Both the position numbers and the translations under genes were made by a program. Below are positions 15,934 to 24,842 of a stretch of DNA of 25,692 nucleotides, one piece after another. The DNA is taken from contig DASUYK010000073.1 of NCBI GenBank assembly GCA_036377415.1, forward strand, positions 1 through 25,692, in the 5' to 3' direction. Origin of the DNA: DASUPK01 sp036377415. Lineage in GTDB: Bacteria; Actinomycetota; Thermoleophilia; Solirubrobacterales; 70-9. Each line of letters opens with the position of its first letter. The first letter of the stretch is position 1. The notes under the pieces were generated by a model. The model worked only from the letters and a program-made list of their open reading frames with translations, was not told the origin of the DNA and did not search any database.

Positions 15934-18180
15934 ATGACGATGAGTACCAGCGAGTACCTGCTCGGCGCGGCGGAGCTGGCGGTGATCGCCGCCGCTCTGG
16001 GCGTCGGCGCGTACCACGTGCGAGCCCTGCTCGCCCCGGCGTGGATGGGGGCGCTGGGACGGCTCGCCGAGATCGTCCTCGGGATCAGCGCCCTGATCCT
16101 GATCTCCGAGCTCCTCGGCCTGGTCGGGCTGTTCGAGGAGGTCCCGCTGGTCCTCGCCTGCGTGGCGGTCGGGCTCGGTGGGACGATCTGGGCGCGCCGA
16201 CGTGGGCTCCCCGAGAGGCCGGAGGCGCCGCTGGTCCGCTCCAACCCCGTGATGGTCGCGATCGGGATCGCAGCCGCGGCGGTGGTGGTCTTCCATTGGG
16301 CCCAGCCGAGCGAGCAGGCCCTCGACGCCGGCATGTACTACCAGGACACCACCTGGTACCACATGTCGTTCTCGGCACGGTTCGCCGACACAGGCGATAT
16401 CGGGCCGCTCCACTTCACCGATCCGCTCAAGCTAACCGCCTGGTTCTACCCGCAGAACTCGGAGCTCCTCCACGGGGTCGGGATCGTCGTCTTCGACAAC
16501 GATTTGATCTCCCCGCTCGTCAACCTGATGTGGGTCGCGCTCTGCATGCTCGCCGCCTGGTGCATCGGCAGGCCGTACGGGATCGGCGGCGTCACGGCGC
16601 TCGGGGCGGCCGTCGTCCTCGACTCCGAGATGCTGGTCGGGTCGCAGGCAGGGCAGGCCCCGAACGACATCGCGGGCCTCTTCTTCCTGATGGCGGCGCT
16701 CGCCTTCCTGGTGGACGGAGCCGCCACCGCGCACGCCCGTCCCATCGCCGATGCGGGCGATGGTCGAGCACACGGGCCCCCGAAGGAGCAGACGACTGAC
16801 GAGATCGGGGTGGTCGAGGACGTCCCCGTGGAGGGCGATCCGAGGGCGCTGGCGACGGTCGGCGCCGGCCCCCTGTTCATGGCGGGGCTCGCCGCCGGGC
16901 TCGGGATCGGCACCAAGATCACGCTGCTCGCGACGATCGGCGCACTCACGATCGGTGTCGCGATCCTGGGCGGGCGGCGGCACTGGTTGAGGGCAGTCGC
17001 GATCTGGCTCGGGGCGATGCTGATCACGAGCGGGTTCTGGTACGGGCGAAACCTGGTCAACGCGCTCAACCCGTTCCCCCAGGTCGAGAAGATCGGCCCG
17101 ATCAACATCCCGGGCCCGGATCAGCTCGACCTCTACCCGCGCGAGCCTCACAGCCTCAGCGAGTACTACAACGACCCGAAGATCTGGGACATCAAGCTGT
17201 TCCCGGTCCTCGAGAACCGGCTCGGGCCGCTGTGGCCGGTGATCCTCGCGATCGTCGTGGTCGGCCTGGTCTGGGCGCTGTCCCGGGGAGGGAGCGCGCT
17301 GATGCGGATCCTTGCGGCCACCGGCCTCGTCGCCGGCCTCGCCTATGTCTTCACCCCCCTGACCGCCTCGGGCTCGCTCGGGGATCCGACGGGCTTCGAC
17401 GCGAACCTTCGCTACGTCGCACCGGTTCTGCTGGTCGGGATGACGCTCATCCCGTTGATCCCGTGGATCAGGCACGGCAGGCGGCCGTGGATCCTGATCG
17501 CGCTGTTCACGCTCCTGCTGGTTCAGGGGACAATCACCCAGAGCAACTGGAAGCTCCCGCATCACGACGAAGCGCTCGAGCTCGCCTTCCTGCTCGTGGG
17601 AGTGCCCGCCCTGATCGTGTTCGGCTTCCGGAAGGGCCTGTCGCGGGGACCGCTGATCGCGTTCGGCCTCGCCACTCTGATCATCACGGTTGCGCTGGGC
17701 AAGACCCAAGCCGACCAGTACCTGGAGAACCGCTACGTGACCGCGAAGCGCCCCCCGCTCGCCGGCGGCTTCCGGTCCACGCCGGAGTGGCAGCCGCTCC
17801 AGGACTGGGGAAGGGAGGCATCCGGCAAGCGGATCGGAGTGGTTGGGCGCGCCGGCGCCTTCGGCCAGTACTTCTTCTACGGCACGGATCTCTCCAACCG
17901 CGTCCAGTACGTCGGCACCGAGCTTCAGCGCGGCACCTTCCGCCCGATCGCGAACTGCCGCAACTGGCGGAGGACCGTGAACGAGGGCGACTACGACTTC
18001 ATCGTCACGACGCCAAAGCTCGGGCAGCTCGAGATCACCGCGCCCCCCGAGAACCTCTGGACGGAGCGTGACGAGAACGTCAAGGTGATCATCAAGTCCG
18101 GTCCCGCGGCCGTCTACAGGATCGACGGTCCTCTCGATCCGGCCGCTTGCGGGAAGCTCGGCGACGCCGCCTTCACATGA
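15934..18180 (+). CDS. Paralogue 1: polytopic membrane protein, putative GT-C glycosyltransferase
   Basis: A 748-residue protein with roughly a dozen hydrophobic helices and a soluble C-terminal domain from about residue 600. In the first large extracytoplasmic loop are Asp131 and Asp138 (DTTWYH), followed by HFTD, FYPQNSEL (171-178), SPLVNL and AWCIGRPYG. QAPND (241-245) and GTKITLL (326-332) come later. This topology with an acidic first loop is that of GT-C lipid-linked-sugar glycosyltransferases, but the family is not recognised precisely and the activity is inferred. The C-terminal domain has RIGVVGRAGAFGQYFFYG, DLSNRVQYVG, DYDFIVTTP and two cysteines (675, 739) shared by all four paralogues. 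A 50-residue hydrophilic insert lies near 260-310. ATG 15934 follows a palindromic element directly. Its stop overlaps the next gene (ATGA). Confidence 0.78.
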   Translation: MTMSTSEYLLGAAELAVIAAALGVGAYHVRALLAPAWMGALGRLAEIVLGISALILISELLGLVGLFEEVPLVLACVAVGLGGTIWARRRGLPERPEAPLVRSNPVMVAIGIAAAAVVVFHWAQPSEQALDAGMYYQDTTWYHMSFSARFADTGDIGPLHFTDPLKLTAWFYPQNSELLHGVGIVVFDNDLISPLVNLMWVALCMLAAWCIGRPYGIGGVTALGAAVVLDSEMLVGSQAGQAPNDIAGLFFLMAALAFLVDGAATAHARPIADAGDGRAHGPPKEQTTDEIGVVEDVPVEGDPRALATVGAGPLFMAGLAAGLGIGTKITLLATIGALTIGVAILGGRRHWLRAVAIWLGAMLITSGFWYGRNLVNALNPFPQVEKIGPINIPGPDQLDLYPREPHSLSEYYNDPKIWDIKLFPVLENRLGPLWPVILAIVVVGLVWALSRGGSALMRILAATGLVAGLAYVFTPLTASGSLGDPTGFDANLRYVAPVLLVGMTLIPLIPWIRHGRRPWILIALFTLLLVQGTITQSNWKLPHHDEALELAFLLVGVPALIVFGFRKGLSRGPLIAFGLATLIITVALGKTQADQYLENRYVTAKRPPLAGGFRSTPEWQPLQDWGREASGKRIGVVGRAGAFGQYFFYGTDLSNRVQYVGTELQRGTFRPIANCRNWRRTVNEGDYDFIVTTPKLGQLEITAPPENLWTERDENVKVIIKSGPAAVYRIDGPLDPAACGKLGDAAFT
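16735..16777. repeat. Composite palindrome in a loop-coding part of paralogue 1
   Basis: CCATCGCC (16742-16749) and GGCGATGG (16756-16763) form a perfect 8-bp stem with a six-base loop, flanked by GCCCGT (16735-16740) and ACGGGC (16772-16777). It encodes part of the hydrophilic insert that other paralogues lack or vary. Confidence 0.5.
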
Positions 18181-20378
18181 GCTTCGGCGACTACCTTCAG
18201 GGATCGATCGAGCTGATCGCCGTCGCGGCCGCCCTCGGCTACGGCGCGGTTGCGCTCCGTGGACGGTTCCTCCCGGGATGGTCGGGCGCCCCTGCCCGGC
18301 TCGCCGAGGTGGTCCTCGGCCTCTCGCTCCTGGTCGTGATCCTCGAGCTGGTCGGCGTGGTCGGCCTCTACCGGCCCGGCTGGGTGCTTGCCGCGACCCT
18401 GATCGCCGGGATCGGGATCGGCCTGGCTCTCCGCCCCAGCGAGGGAATCGTCCTTCCCGCCCCGCCGGTGGCCCCGATCGCTCTCGCGGTGGCCGTCGCC
18501 ACGGCGCTCCTGGTCGTCGCGCATTGGGCGATGCCCACCCAGACCGGGCTGGACATCGGAATGTACCTGCCGAACACCACCTGGCACAACGCCCCCTTCG
18601 CCGCCCGCTTCGTCCAGGACGCGCAGATCGGCTCCCTCCACTACACCGAGGTCCTCGACCTGACCGTCTGGTTCTACCCGCAGAACTCCGAGCTGCTCCA
18701 TTCGGCGGGGATCCTCTTCCTAGGCAACGACTTCCTCTCGCCGCTCCTCAACATCGGCTGGATGACACTCTGCCTGCTCGCCGCGTGGGCGTTCGCGCGT
18801 CCCTACGGCAGCGGCCCGGTCGCCGTCGTCGCGCTCGCGCTGGTCCTGAACGCGAACATGTTGCTGCTGTACCAGCCTGGTGACGCGAAGAACGACACGA
18901 TGGGGCTGTTCTTCCTGCTCGCCGCGGCGGCGGTCCTGGTCAACGCCGAGGCCCAGCGGCGGGCGGGAGACGCGGCGGAAGCCGGCACTCCTCGGGCTGG
19001 GTCCGGTCCCGCGCTCTCCGGCGGGGCACTGATCGTCGCGGGCCTCGCCGCCGGATTGGCCCTCGGCACCAAGCTCAACCTGCTCGCCCCATTCGGCCTC
19101 CTCACCTTGGGCGTGATCGCCGTCGCCGGCGCTGGGCGGCGGGTCCGAACCGGCGCGATCTGGGTCGCCAGTTCACTCGTCACCGGCGGTTTCTGGTTCG
19201 CGAGGAACCTGATCGAATCCGGCAACCCGCTGCCGTGGATCAACGCAGGGCCGCTGCCGGGCCCTGAGCAGCTCGACATCAACATTCGCGAGCCCCACAA
19301 CGTGGCCGACTACCTGCTCCCTCCGGACGCCGAAGTGATCACCGACGACTTCGTCCCGGGGCTGCACGAGAGCTTCGGCGACCTCTGGCCATTTGTCCTC
19401 GTCGCGGTGATCGGCGGCTTCGTGGCGGCGATATTCCGCGGCCGCACGCCGGTGATCCGGATGCTCGGGGTCGTCGCGCTGCTCAGCGGGATCGCGTATC
19501 TGTTCACGCCGCTCACCGCCGCCGGGCCGGAGGGCAACCCCACCGCGTTCACCACCAATCTGCGCTACGCCTCGCCCGCGATCGGGCTGGGGGCGCTCCT
19601 GCTCGCGGTGGACGCCGGCCTCACACGGGCACGGGTGCAGAACTGGCTGCTCGGCGGGCTGGCGGTGCTGCTGCTCGTCCAGGCGGTTCCGGTGTGGGAC
19701 CTGGGCGAGGAGTGGGAGCGCGACTTCCTGCTCGGCGCGATCGGCCTGGCGTTCTTCCTCGTGACCGTTCCGGTCTCGCTCGCGCTCGCCGGGCAGCGCG
19801 GGGCGTCGCGCGGAGCGCTGGTCGCGGGGATCGTCGCCGCGCTCGCGGCCGTGGTCGCGATCGGCTGGCCGACCTCGGACGACTACATCGGCGACCGGTA
19901 CCGCGCGGAGACGGCGCCGTCGGACTTCCCCGAGGGGTTGAAGGAGGCCCTCGCCTGGTTCAACCGGGAGGACCCCGACGACTCGCGGATCGCCGTCGTC
20001 GGCGGGCGGCCCGGGTTCAAGCAGTACGTCTTCTACGGCGACGACCTCTCCAACCACGTCCAGTACGTCGCTCGGAAGGAATCGCATGGCGCGTACGTCC
20101 CGATCGCGAGCGAGGCCGCGCAGAACGGGGATCGGGCCGATGCCGCCGCCGAATGCGAGGAATGGCGTCGCGCCCTCAATGACGGCGGCTATCACTACCT
20201 GATCGCGGGTCCCGACCAGCGGACGCAGTCGCTCCCCCCGGTCGAGGCGTCCTGGACGAAAAGCGACCCCGCGGCGGAGAAGCTGGAGGCGAGCGAGGAC
20301 GTGTTCGTCTTTCGGCTGAGGGGCGAGCTCGATCCGGCCGGCTGCTCCCGGCTCCCGTCGCCGGCGCAACCTAAGTGA
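18177..20378 (+). CDS. Paralogue 2: polytopic membrane protein, GT-C-like, altered first loop
   Basis: A 733-residue paralogue of its neighbours: MSFGDYLQG start, about a dozen helices, FYPQNSEL (167-174), GDAKND, GTKLNLL, and the C-terminal domain with QYVFYGDDLSNHVQYV and cysteines 660 and 723. The first-loop D-[TS]-x-W-Y-H of the other three is here N-T-T-W-H-N (133-138), and the H-[FY]-T-D that follows reads HYTE; Asp126 remains. If that Asp is the catalytic base of a GT-C enzyme, this copy may have changed or lost activity, or act as a partner subunit. AWCIGRPYG is AWAFARPYG. ATG 18177 overlaps the previous stop by four bases; the frame extends upstream but inside paralogue 1. Its stop overlaps the next start (GTGA). 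Confidence 0.78.
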   Translation: MSFGDYLQGSIELIAVAAALGYGAVALRGRFLPGWSGAPARLAEVVLGLSLLVVILELVGVVGLYRPGWVLAATLIAGIGIGLALRPSEGIVLPAPPVAPIALAVAVATALLVVAHWAMPTQTGLDIGMYLPNTTWHNAPFAARFVQDAQIGSLHYTEVLDLTVWFYPQNSELLHSAGILFLGNDFLSPLLNIGWMTLCLLAAWAFARPYGSGPVAVVALALVLNANMLLLYQPGDAKNDTMGLFFLLAAAAVLVNAEAQRRAGDAAEAGTPRAGSGPALSGGALIVAGLAAGLALGTKLNLLAPFGLLTLGVIAVAGAGRRVRTGAIWVASSLVTGGFWFARNLIESGNPLPWINAGPLPGPEQLDINIREPHNVADYLLPPDAEVITDDFVPGLHESFGDLWPFVLVAVIGGFVAAIFRGRTPVIRMLGVVALLSGIAYLFTPLTAAGPEGNPTAFTTNLRYASPAIGLGALLLAVDAGLTRARVQNWLLGGLAVLLLVQAVPVWDLGEEWERDFLLGAIGLAFFLVTVPVSLALAGQRGASRGALVAGIVAALAAVVAIGWPTSDDYIGDRYRAETAPSDFPEGLKEALAWFNREDPDDSRIAVVGGRPGFKQYVFYGDDLSNHVQYVARKESHGAYVPIASEAAQNGDRADAAAECEEWRRALNDGGYHYLIAGPDQRTQSLPPVEASWTKSDPAAEKLEASEDVFVFRLRGELDPAGCSRLPSPAQPK

Positions 20379-22555
20379 GCTTCGGCGACTACCTCTTCGG
20401 AGTGATCGGCCTTGCCCTCGTGGCGATCGCGATCGCGCTGGCGGCGATTCGCCTCCGCGCTCGCCTCCTTCCCGGCTGGGACGGGGCCCCGGCGAGGCTT
20501 GCCGAGGCGCTGCTCGGGGTGTCGGTGCTCACGATCCTGCTCCAGGTCCTCGGGGCGATCGGGATCCTCGTCCCCGGCGTCCTGATCGCCGCGGCGCTGG
20601 CGATCGGGCTCGCTATCCACCTCGGCCCCTGGCTCCGGACCGACGGCGCGAGCGGCGCGGAGCCTCCGCCCGCCCCCCCGATCCCGGTCATCCAGACCCT
20701 CGTCGCGCTCGCAGCGGCCACCTTCGTCGCCGCCCACTGGGCGACCGGCCTCCAGGACGTCTGGGCGAGGGGGATGCTCACCTTCGACACCCTCTGGTAC
20801 CACGGGCCGTTTGCTGCGCGAATCGCCGAGGAGGGATCGGTGTGGGGCATGCACTTCACCGATCCGCTCTATCTCAACTGGTTCTATCCCGAGAACTCCG
20901 AGCTCCACCACGGGGCCGGGATCGTCCTCTTCGATCGCGACGTCTTCTCGCCGCTGATCAACTTCGGCTGGCTCGGGATCACGTTCCTCGCCGCATGGTG
21001 CATCGGGCGGCCCTACCGCGTCGCCCCGCTGTCGCTCGCCGCCGTCGCGATCGTGATGGACACCGGCCCGATGGTCCCCCGCGAGGCCGGCACCCCCGCC
21101 ACGGACACGGCTCCCGTCGCGCTCCTCCTTGCGGCCGCCGCGATCCTGATCAACTACTGGGCCTCGAGGCCTCGGGAGAGCCGCGAGCCCGGGGGCGGTC
21201 TCACGGGCGCTCTGCTCGTCGCCGGTCTGGCGATCGGGATAGCGGTAGGGACGAAGCTGACCGTTTCCGGGGCCGCCGCAGTGATGGCCGCCGGGATCCC
21301 GTTCATCGTCCCTCCGGGGCTCCGTCGCAGGGGGTTCCTGGTCTTCCTGGGCGGGGTCTCGGCCGTGGCCGGCTTCTGGTTCCTGCGCAACCTGATCCAC
21401 TCCGGCAACCCGCTCCCGTGGATGCGGGAGATCGGCCCGATCGAGCTTCCGGGGCCGAACCGTGGCCTCGAGGGACGGGACGACTACACGGTCTCGCATT
21501 ACATCCTCGAGAACCCGAGCACCGCGATCTGGAGCTCCTTCTTCCTCACTGCGCTCGAGAACCTTCTCGGCCCGCTCTGGTTCCTGATCCTCGGCGGAGC
21601 CGCGGGCGGTGGGGCCCTCGCCGTTTGGCGGCCGCGCTCGCCGGCGGTCCGTCTCGCCGGGGTCGTGACGATCGCCGCCGCGATCGCCTACCTGTTCACG
21701 CCGCTCACCGCGGCCGGCCCGGAGGGTCAGCCGCTCGCCTTCGGGATCAACCTCCGCTACCTCGCACCGGGGTTCGCGCTCGGCCTCGCCCTGCTGCCGC
21801 TCGAACCGCGGCTCACCCCGGAGCGATTGCGGCTGCCGCTCCTGATCGGTGGTCTCGCCGCGCTCCTGCTCACCTCGTTCTACTCGGACGCCGACGTTGC
21901 CTGGGACGGGGACTTCGCATCGGTGCCGTGGGCCTTGCTGATCGGGATCGTCCTCATCGGCGCCCCGATCGGGCTGGCGCTGGTGGCCCGGCGGAGCGCC
22001 GTGCTCGCCGGCATTGCGGGCGGCGTCCTCGCGGTCGCGATTGCCGGCGCCGGATGGGAGCGCCAGGACGACTACCTGGAGAGCCGCTACACGCGCGCCG
22101 ATGACTTCCGCTTCCAGCTCGATGAGGCCGTCCGCTGGGCGAAGCCGACCTCCGACCTGCGCATCGCGGTCGCCGGGACCAGCGGCGCCTACAACCAGTA
22201 CGGGTTCTACGGCGACGAGCTCACCAACCACGTCCAGTACGTCGGTCACCGCCTGCCGCAGGCCGATTTCCGTGCGATCGAGAGCTGCCAGGACTTCCGC
22301 GACGCGGTGAACGAGCGCGACTACGACTACCTGGTGACGACGCCGAAGCTTGACCTGAACGACCCCGCCACGGCCACCCCGTCGCCGGAGGGCGGCTGGG
22401 TGGCGGGGGACCCTGCCGTCGAGCGGATCCTTCACGCGGGACGAACGTCCGTCTACCGGATCACGGGCGATCTCACGCCCGAGGGCTGCGCCGAGGGTGC
22501 CGATCGGCGCAAGTCGGGGGCCGAGGCGGGAGGATCAGCCACGGCGGATCAGTGA
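20375..22555 (+). CDS. Paralogue 3: polytopic membrane protein, putative GT-C glycosyltransferase
   Basis: A 726-residue paralogue. It begins MSFGDYLFGVIGL, sharing 19 identical bases at its start with paralogue 2. First-loop markers are FDTLWYH (Asp138), HFTDPLYLNW, FYPENSEL (170-177), then SPLINF and AWCIGRPY. The later conserved Asp sits in TPATDTAPVA, replacing the N-D of other copies. GTKLTVSG, NPLPWMREIGPI and TPLTAAGPEGQP follow. The soluble C-terminal domain has QYGFYGDELTNHVQYVG, DYDYLVTTP and cysteines 638 and 705. Putative role: sugar transfer from a polyprenyl-phosphate donor on the outer face of the membrane; this is an inference from topology. GTG 20375 overlaps the previous stop, and its own stop overlaps the next GTG, so translation is coupled through the block. 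Confidence 0.78.
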   Translation: MSFGDYLFGVIGLALVAIAIALAAIRLRARLLPGWDGAPARLAEALLGVSVLTILLQVLGAIGILVPGVLIAAALAIGLAIHLGPWLRTDGASGAEPPPAPPIPVIQTLVALAAATFVAAHWATGLQDVWARGMLTFDTLWYHGPFAARIAEEGSVWGMHFTDPLYLNWFYPENSELHHGAGIVLFDRDVFSPLINFGWLGITFLAAWCIGRPYRVAPLSLAAVAIVMDTGPMVPREAGTPATDTAPVALLLAAAAILINYWASRPRESREPGGGLTGALLVAGLAIGIAVGTKLTVSGAAAVMAAGIPFIVPPGLRRRGFLVFLGGVSAVAGFWFLRNLIHSGNPLPWMREIGPIELPGPNRGLEGRDDYTVSHYILENPSTAIWSSFFLTALENLLGPLWFLILGGAAGGGALAVWRPRSPAVRLAGVVTIAAAIAYLFTPLTAAGPEGQPLAFGINLRYLAPGFALGLALLPLEPRLTPERLRLPLLIGGLAALLLTSFYSDADVAWDGDFASVPWALLIGIVLIGAPIGLALVARRSAVLAGIAGGVLAVAIAGAGWERQDDYLESRYTRADDFRFQLDEAVRWAKPTSDLRIAVAGTSGAYNQYGFYGDELTNHVQYVGHRLPQADFRAIESCQDFRDAVNERDYDYLVTTPKLDLNDPATATPSPEGGWVAGDPAVERILHAGRTSVYRITGDLTPEGCAEGADRRKSGAEAGGSATADQ

Positions 22556-24798
22556 GCGGAACGGGCGACTACATCCTCGGCGTGATCGGCCTGTTCGGGG
22601 TCGTCCTCCCGATCGCGATCGCCGGCAGGACCGCCCGCCGGGCCGCGCTTCCAGGATGGACCGGGGCGCCCGCAATGCTCGCCGACACGGTGCTCGCGAT
22701 CGGGATCCTGATCGTCCTCGCCGAGCTGCTCGGGCTGTTCGGCATCCTCGATGGAGTCCTCCTGTTCGCCGGCTGCCTGATCATCGGCGGCGGCGCCCTG
22801 CGGCTCGAGCCGATGCTGATCCGGGCCGGGGCGGCGGTGATGCGAGGGCGCGCGACAGCGCGACCCGTTTCAGACTGGGGGAAGGCCGAGGAGGCCGCCG
22901 AGCGGGAGGCCCCGGCGATCGGCCGGATCGAGATCGGCGTGGCGGTAGCGATCGCGCTTGTCGTCGCAGCCCAGTGGGCGGGTCCGACCCTGCTCGCGCT
23001 CGATCGCGGGATCTACGGCGGCGACTCGCTCTGGTATCACATGCCGCTCGCGGCGCACATCGCGCAGGACGGATCGGTCACCGGCCTGCTCTACACCGAT
23101 CCGCTCTATCTGAACTGGTTCTATCCGCAGGTCTCCGAGCTCCTCCACGGCGGCGGGATCCTCCTCTTCGGCAACGACTTCCTTTCGCCCCTCCTCAACC
23201 TCGCCTGGCTCGGCCTCGCCCTGTTCGCCGGATGGTGCATCGGCCGCCCGTACGGCACCGGCGCCACCTCGATGGCCGCGGTGGCCTCGGTGATGGCCGC
23301 CGACCTCCTGTTCAGCCGCCAGCCCGGGAACGCGAACAACGATGTCGTCGCGATCGCCCTTTTCCTCGCCGCGGCCGCGATCCTGCTCAACACCCGCTGG
23401 CCCGATTGGGTCCCGAGACGAGCCTCGACCGAGGACGAGGAGGAGGATGTCTCTCCTGCGGCGGAGCTCCCGGTCGGCCCTCTCCTCGTAGCCGGGCTCG
23501 CCGCGGGACTCGCGCTCGGCACGAAGCTGACGGTCGTTCCTCCGGTGCTGGCCTTGACGGCCGGCGTGATCTGGATAGCGGGCGCCGGATCACGGCTCCG
23601 CGCCGCCGCGACCTGGATCGGAGGCCTGCTCCTCGGCGGCGGGTACTGGTACATCCGCAACCTGATCGTCTCCGGCAACCCCTTCCCCTGGCAGGACATC
23701 GGCCCGATCTCTCATGCGGAGGCGCTTCAGGGCCGCGACCCGCACTCGATTGCCCACTACCTGACCGACACGGACGTCTGGGGCCGCTTCTTCACCCCCG
23801 CGCTCGAGGAGCGCCTCGGCGACCTCTGGCCCGCTTACCTGGTCTTCGCGGTGACCGGCGTCGTGCTCGTCCTCTGGAGGGGCGGCCGGGTGGAGCGGAT
23901 GCTCGCCCTCGTCGCGGCGCTCTCCGCGATCGCCTACCTGTTCATCCCGCTGGGCGCATCCGGCCCGGAGGGATCGCCGGTCGGCTTCAGGCTCAACATC
24001 CGCTACCTCGCTCCGGGCCTGATCCTCGCGCTCACCCTGCTCGCGATCCCGCCTTCGTTCGCGCGCGGCGGCGAGCGAATCTGGGGACTCGTGATGCTCG
24101 TCGTCTTCGTCGGCCTCACCGTGGTCAGCGCCGGGGTCCTCGAGGCGATCGACACCGACCGGATCGCGGGCACGATCGCGCTCTCGCTCGCTCTCGTCGC
24201 CCTGCCGCTTCTGCTCGTCCTCCTCTTTCGTCTGGGAGTGCCGCCGGTCCCGCTCGTCGGCGGCGCGCTCGTCGCGGTGATCGCGCTCGCCGTCTTCGGC
24301 CGGTTCGCGCAGGAGGACTACCTCGACCAGCGCTACTCCTCGACCGCGCCGCACTATCCGCGAACCGAGCATCCCTCGGTCGAGCTCGGTCAGGGTCTCG
24401 GCGCCGCGTACGACTGGGCGCGGGGGGTGAAGGAGGAGCGAATCGCCCTCTCGGGAACGCTCGGCGCGCTCTTCCAGTACGGGCTCTGGGGAGAGGACGG
24501 GAGCAACGACGTCCGCTACCTCGGCCACAAGGGCGAGCGGGGCTCCTTCGAGGAGATCCCGGAATGCCCCGAGTGGATCGCGGCGATCAACGCGGGGGCC
24601 TTCGATTACGTCGTCACCACCCCGGCCTACGACCAGGACGACCCCGCCGGGAGCACGGTGCCGGTCCAGCGGAGCTGGATCGAGCACGGCGGCAACGTCC
24701 AGCGGGTGGCGGGCGGTGGGCTGGTCGACATCTGGATGATCACGGGACCCCTCGACCCGGCCACCTGCGCCGAAGCTTTGCCGCCTGCCTCCGGGTAG
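22552..24798 (+). CDS. Paralogue 4: polytopic membrane protein, putative GT-C glycosyltransferase
   Basis: A 748-residue paralogue beginning MSGTGDYILGVIGLFG at GTG 22552, which overlaps the previous stop. It keeps both first-loop aspartates (151, and 158 in GDSLWYH), YTDPLYLNWFYPQVSEL (181-197), AWLGLALFAGWCIGRPYG nearby, QPGNANND and GTKLTVVPP. The C-terminal domain has FQYGLWGED, SNDVRYLG, FDYVVTTP and cysteines 672 and 739. Relative to the other copies, the loop before the third-to-fourth helix is about 20 residues longer; residues 98-105 (RGRATARP) in it are encoded by the palindromic element. A second acidic linker (STEDEEEDVSP) lies near residue 290. The activity is inferred as for the other copies. 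It is followed after 44 bases by an unrelated small gene. Confidence 0.78.
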   Translation: MSGTGDYILGVIGLFGVVLPIAIAGRTARRAALPGWTGAPAMLADTVLAIGILIVLAELLGLFGILDGVLLFAGCLIIGGGALRLEPMLIRAGAAVMRGRATARPVSDWGKAEEAAEREAPAIGRIEIGVAVAIALVVAAQWAGPTLLALDRGIYGGDSLWYHMPLAAHIAQDGSVTGLLYTDPLYLNWFYPQVSELLHGGGILLFGNDFLSPLLNLAWLGLALFAGWCIGRPYGTGATSMAAVASVMAADLLFSRQPGNANNDVVAIALFLAAAAILLNTRWPDWVPRRASTEDEEEDVSPAAELPVGPLLVAGLAAGLALGTKLTVVPPVLALTAGVIWIAGAGSRLRAAATWIGGLLLGGGYWYIRNLIVSGNPFPWQDIGPISHAEALQGRDPHSIAHYLTDTDVWGRFFTPALEERLGDLWPAYLVFAVTGVVLVLWRGGRVERMLALVAALSAIAYLFIPLGASGPEGSPVGFRLNIRYLAPGLILALTLLAIPPSFARGGERIWGLVMLVVFVGLTVVSAGVLEAIDTDRIAGTIALSLALVALPLLLVLLFRLGVPPVPLVGGALVAVIALAVFGRFAQEDYLDQRYSSTAPHYPRTEHPSVELGQGLGAAYDWARGVKEERIALSGTLGALFQYGLWGEDGSNDVRYLGHKGERGSFEEIPECPEWIAAINAGAFDYVVTTPAYDQDDPAGSTVPVQRSWIEHGGNVQRVAGGGLVDIWMITGPLDPATCAEALPPASG
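22841..22870. repeat. Palindromic element, copy 4 (in-frame inside paralogue 4)
   Basis: TGCGA, GGG (22846-22848), stem CGCGC (22849-22853) with GCGCG (22858-22862) around GACA, unpaired A (22863), CCC, GTTT. It differs from the mfd copy at one base (CCC versus CGC). It is read in the same frame as in mfd, giving R-G-R-A-T-A-R-P-V. Confidence 0.8.
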
Positions 24799-24806
24799 GC
24801 CCCAGC

Positions 24807-24821
24807 CGGGCGTCTCGCCCG
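24807..24821 (+). terminator. Short hairpin after the membrane-protein operon
   Basis: CGGGCG pairs perfectly with CGCCCG across TCT, nine bases after the stop codon of paralogue 4. No T-run follows, so it is at best a weak terminator or a 3'-end stabiliser. Confidence 0.35.
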
Positions 24822-24842
24822 CCGCGTGCTACACGTAAGGGG

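Noticed and set aside
22497..24842. A plus-strand open frame running through paralogue 4 into the 111-aa gene.
   Set aside because: It is an Arg/Pro-rich out-of-frame reading of paralogue 4; only the part after GTG 24843 looks like real protein.
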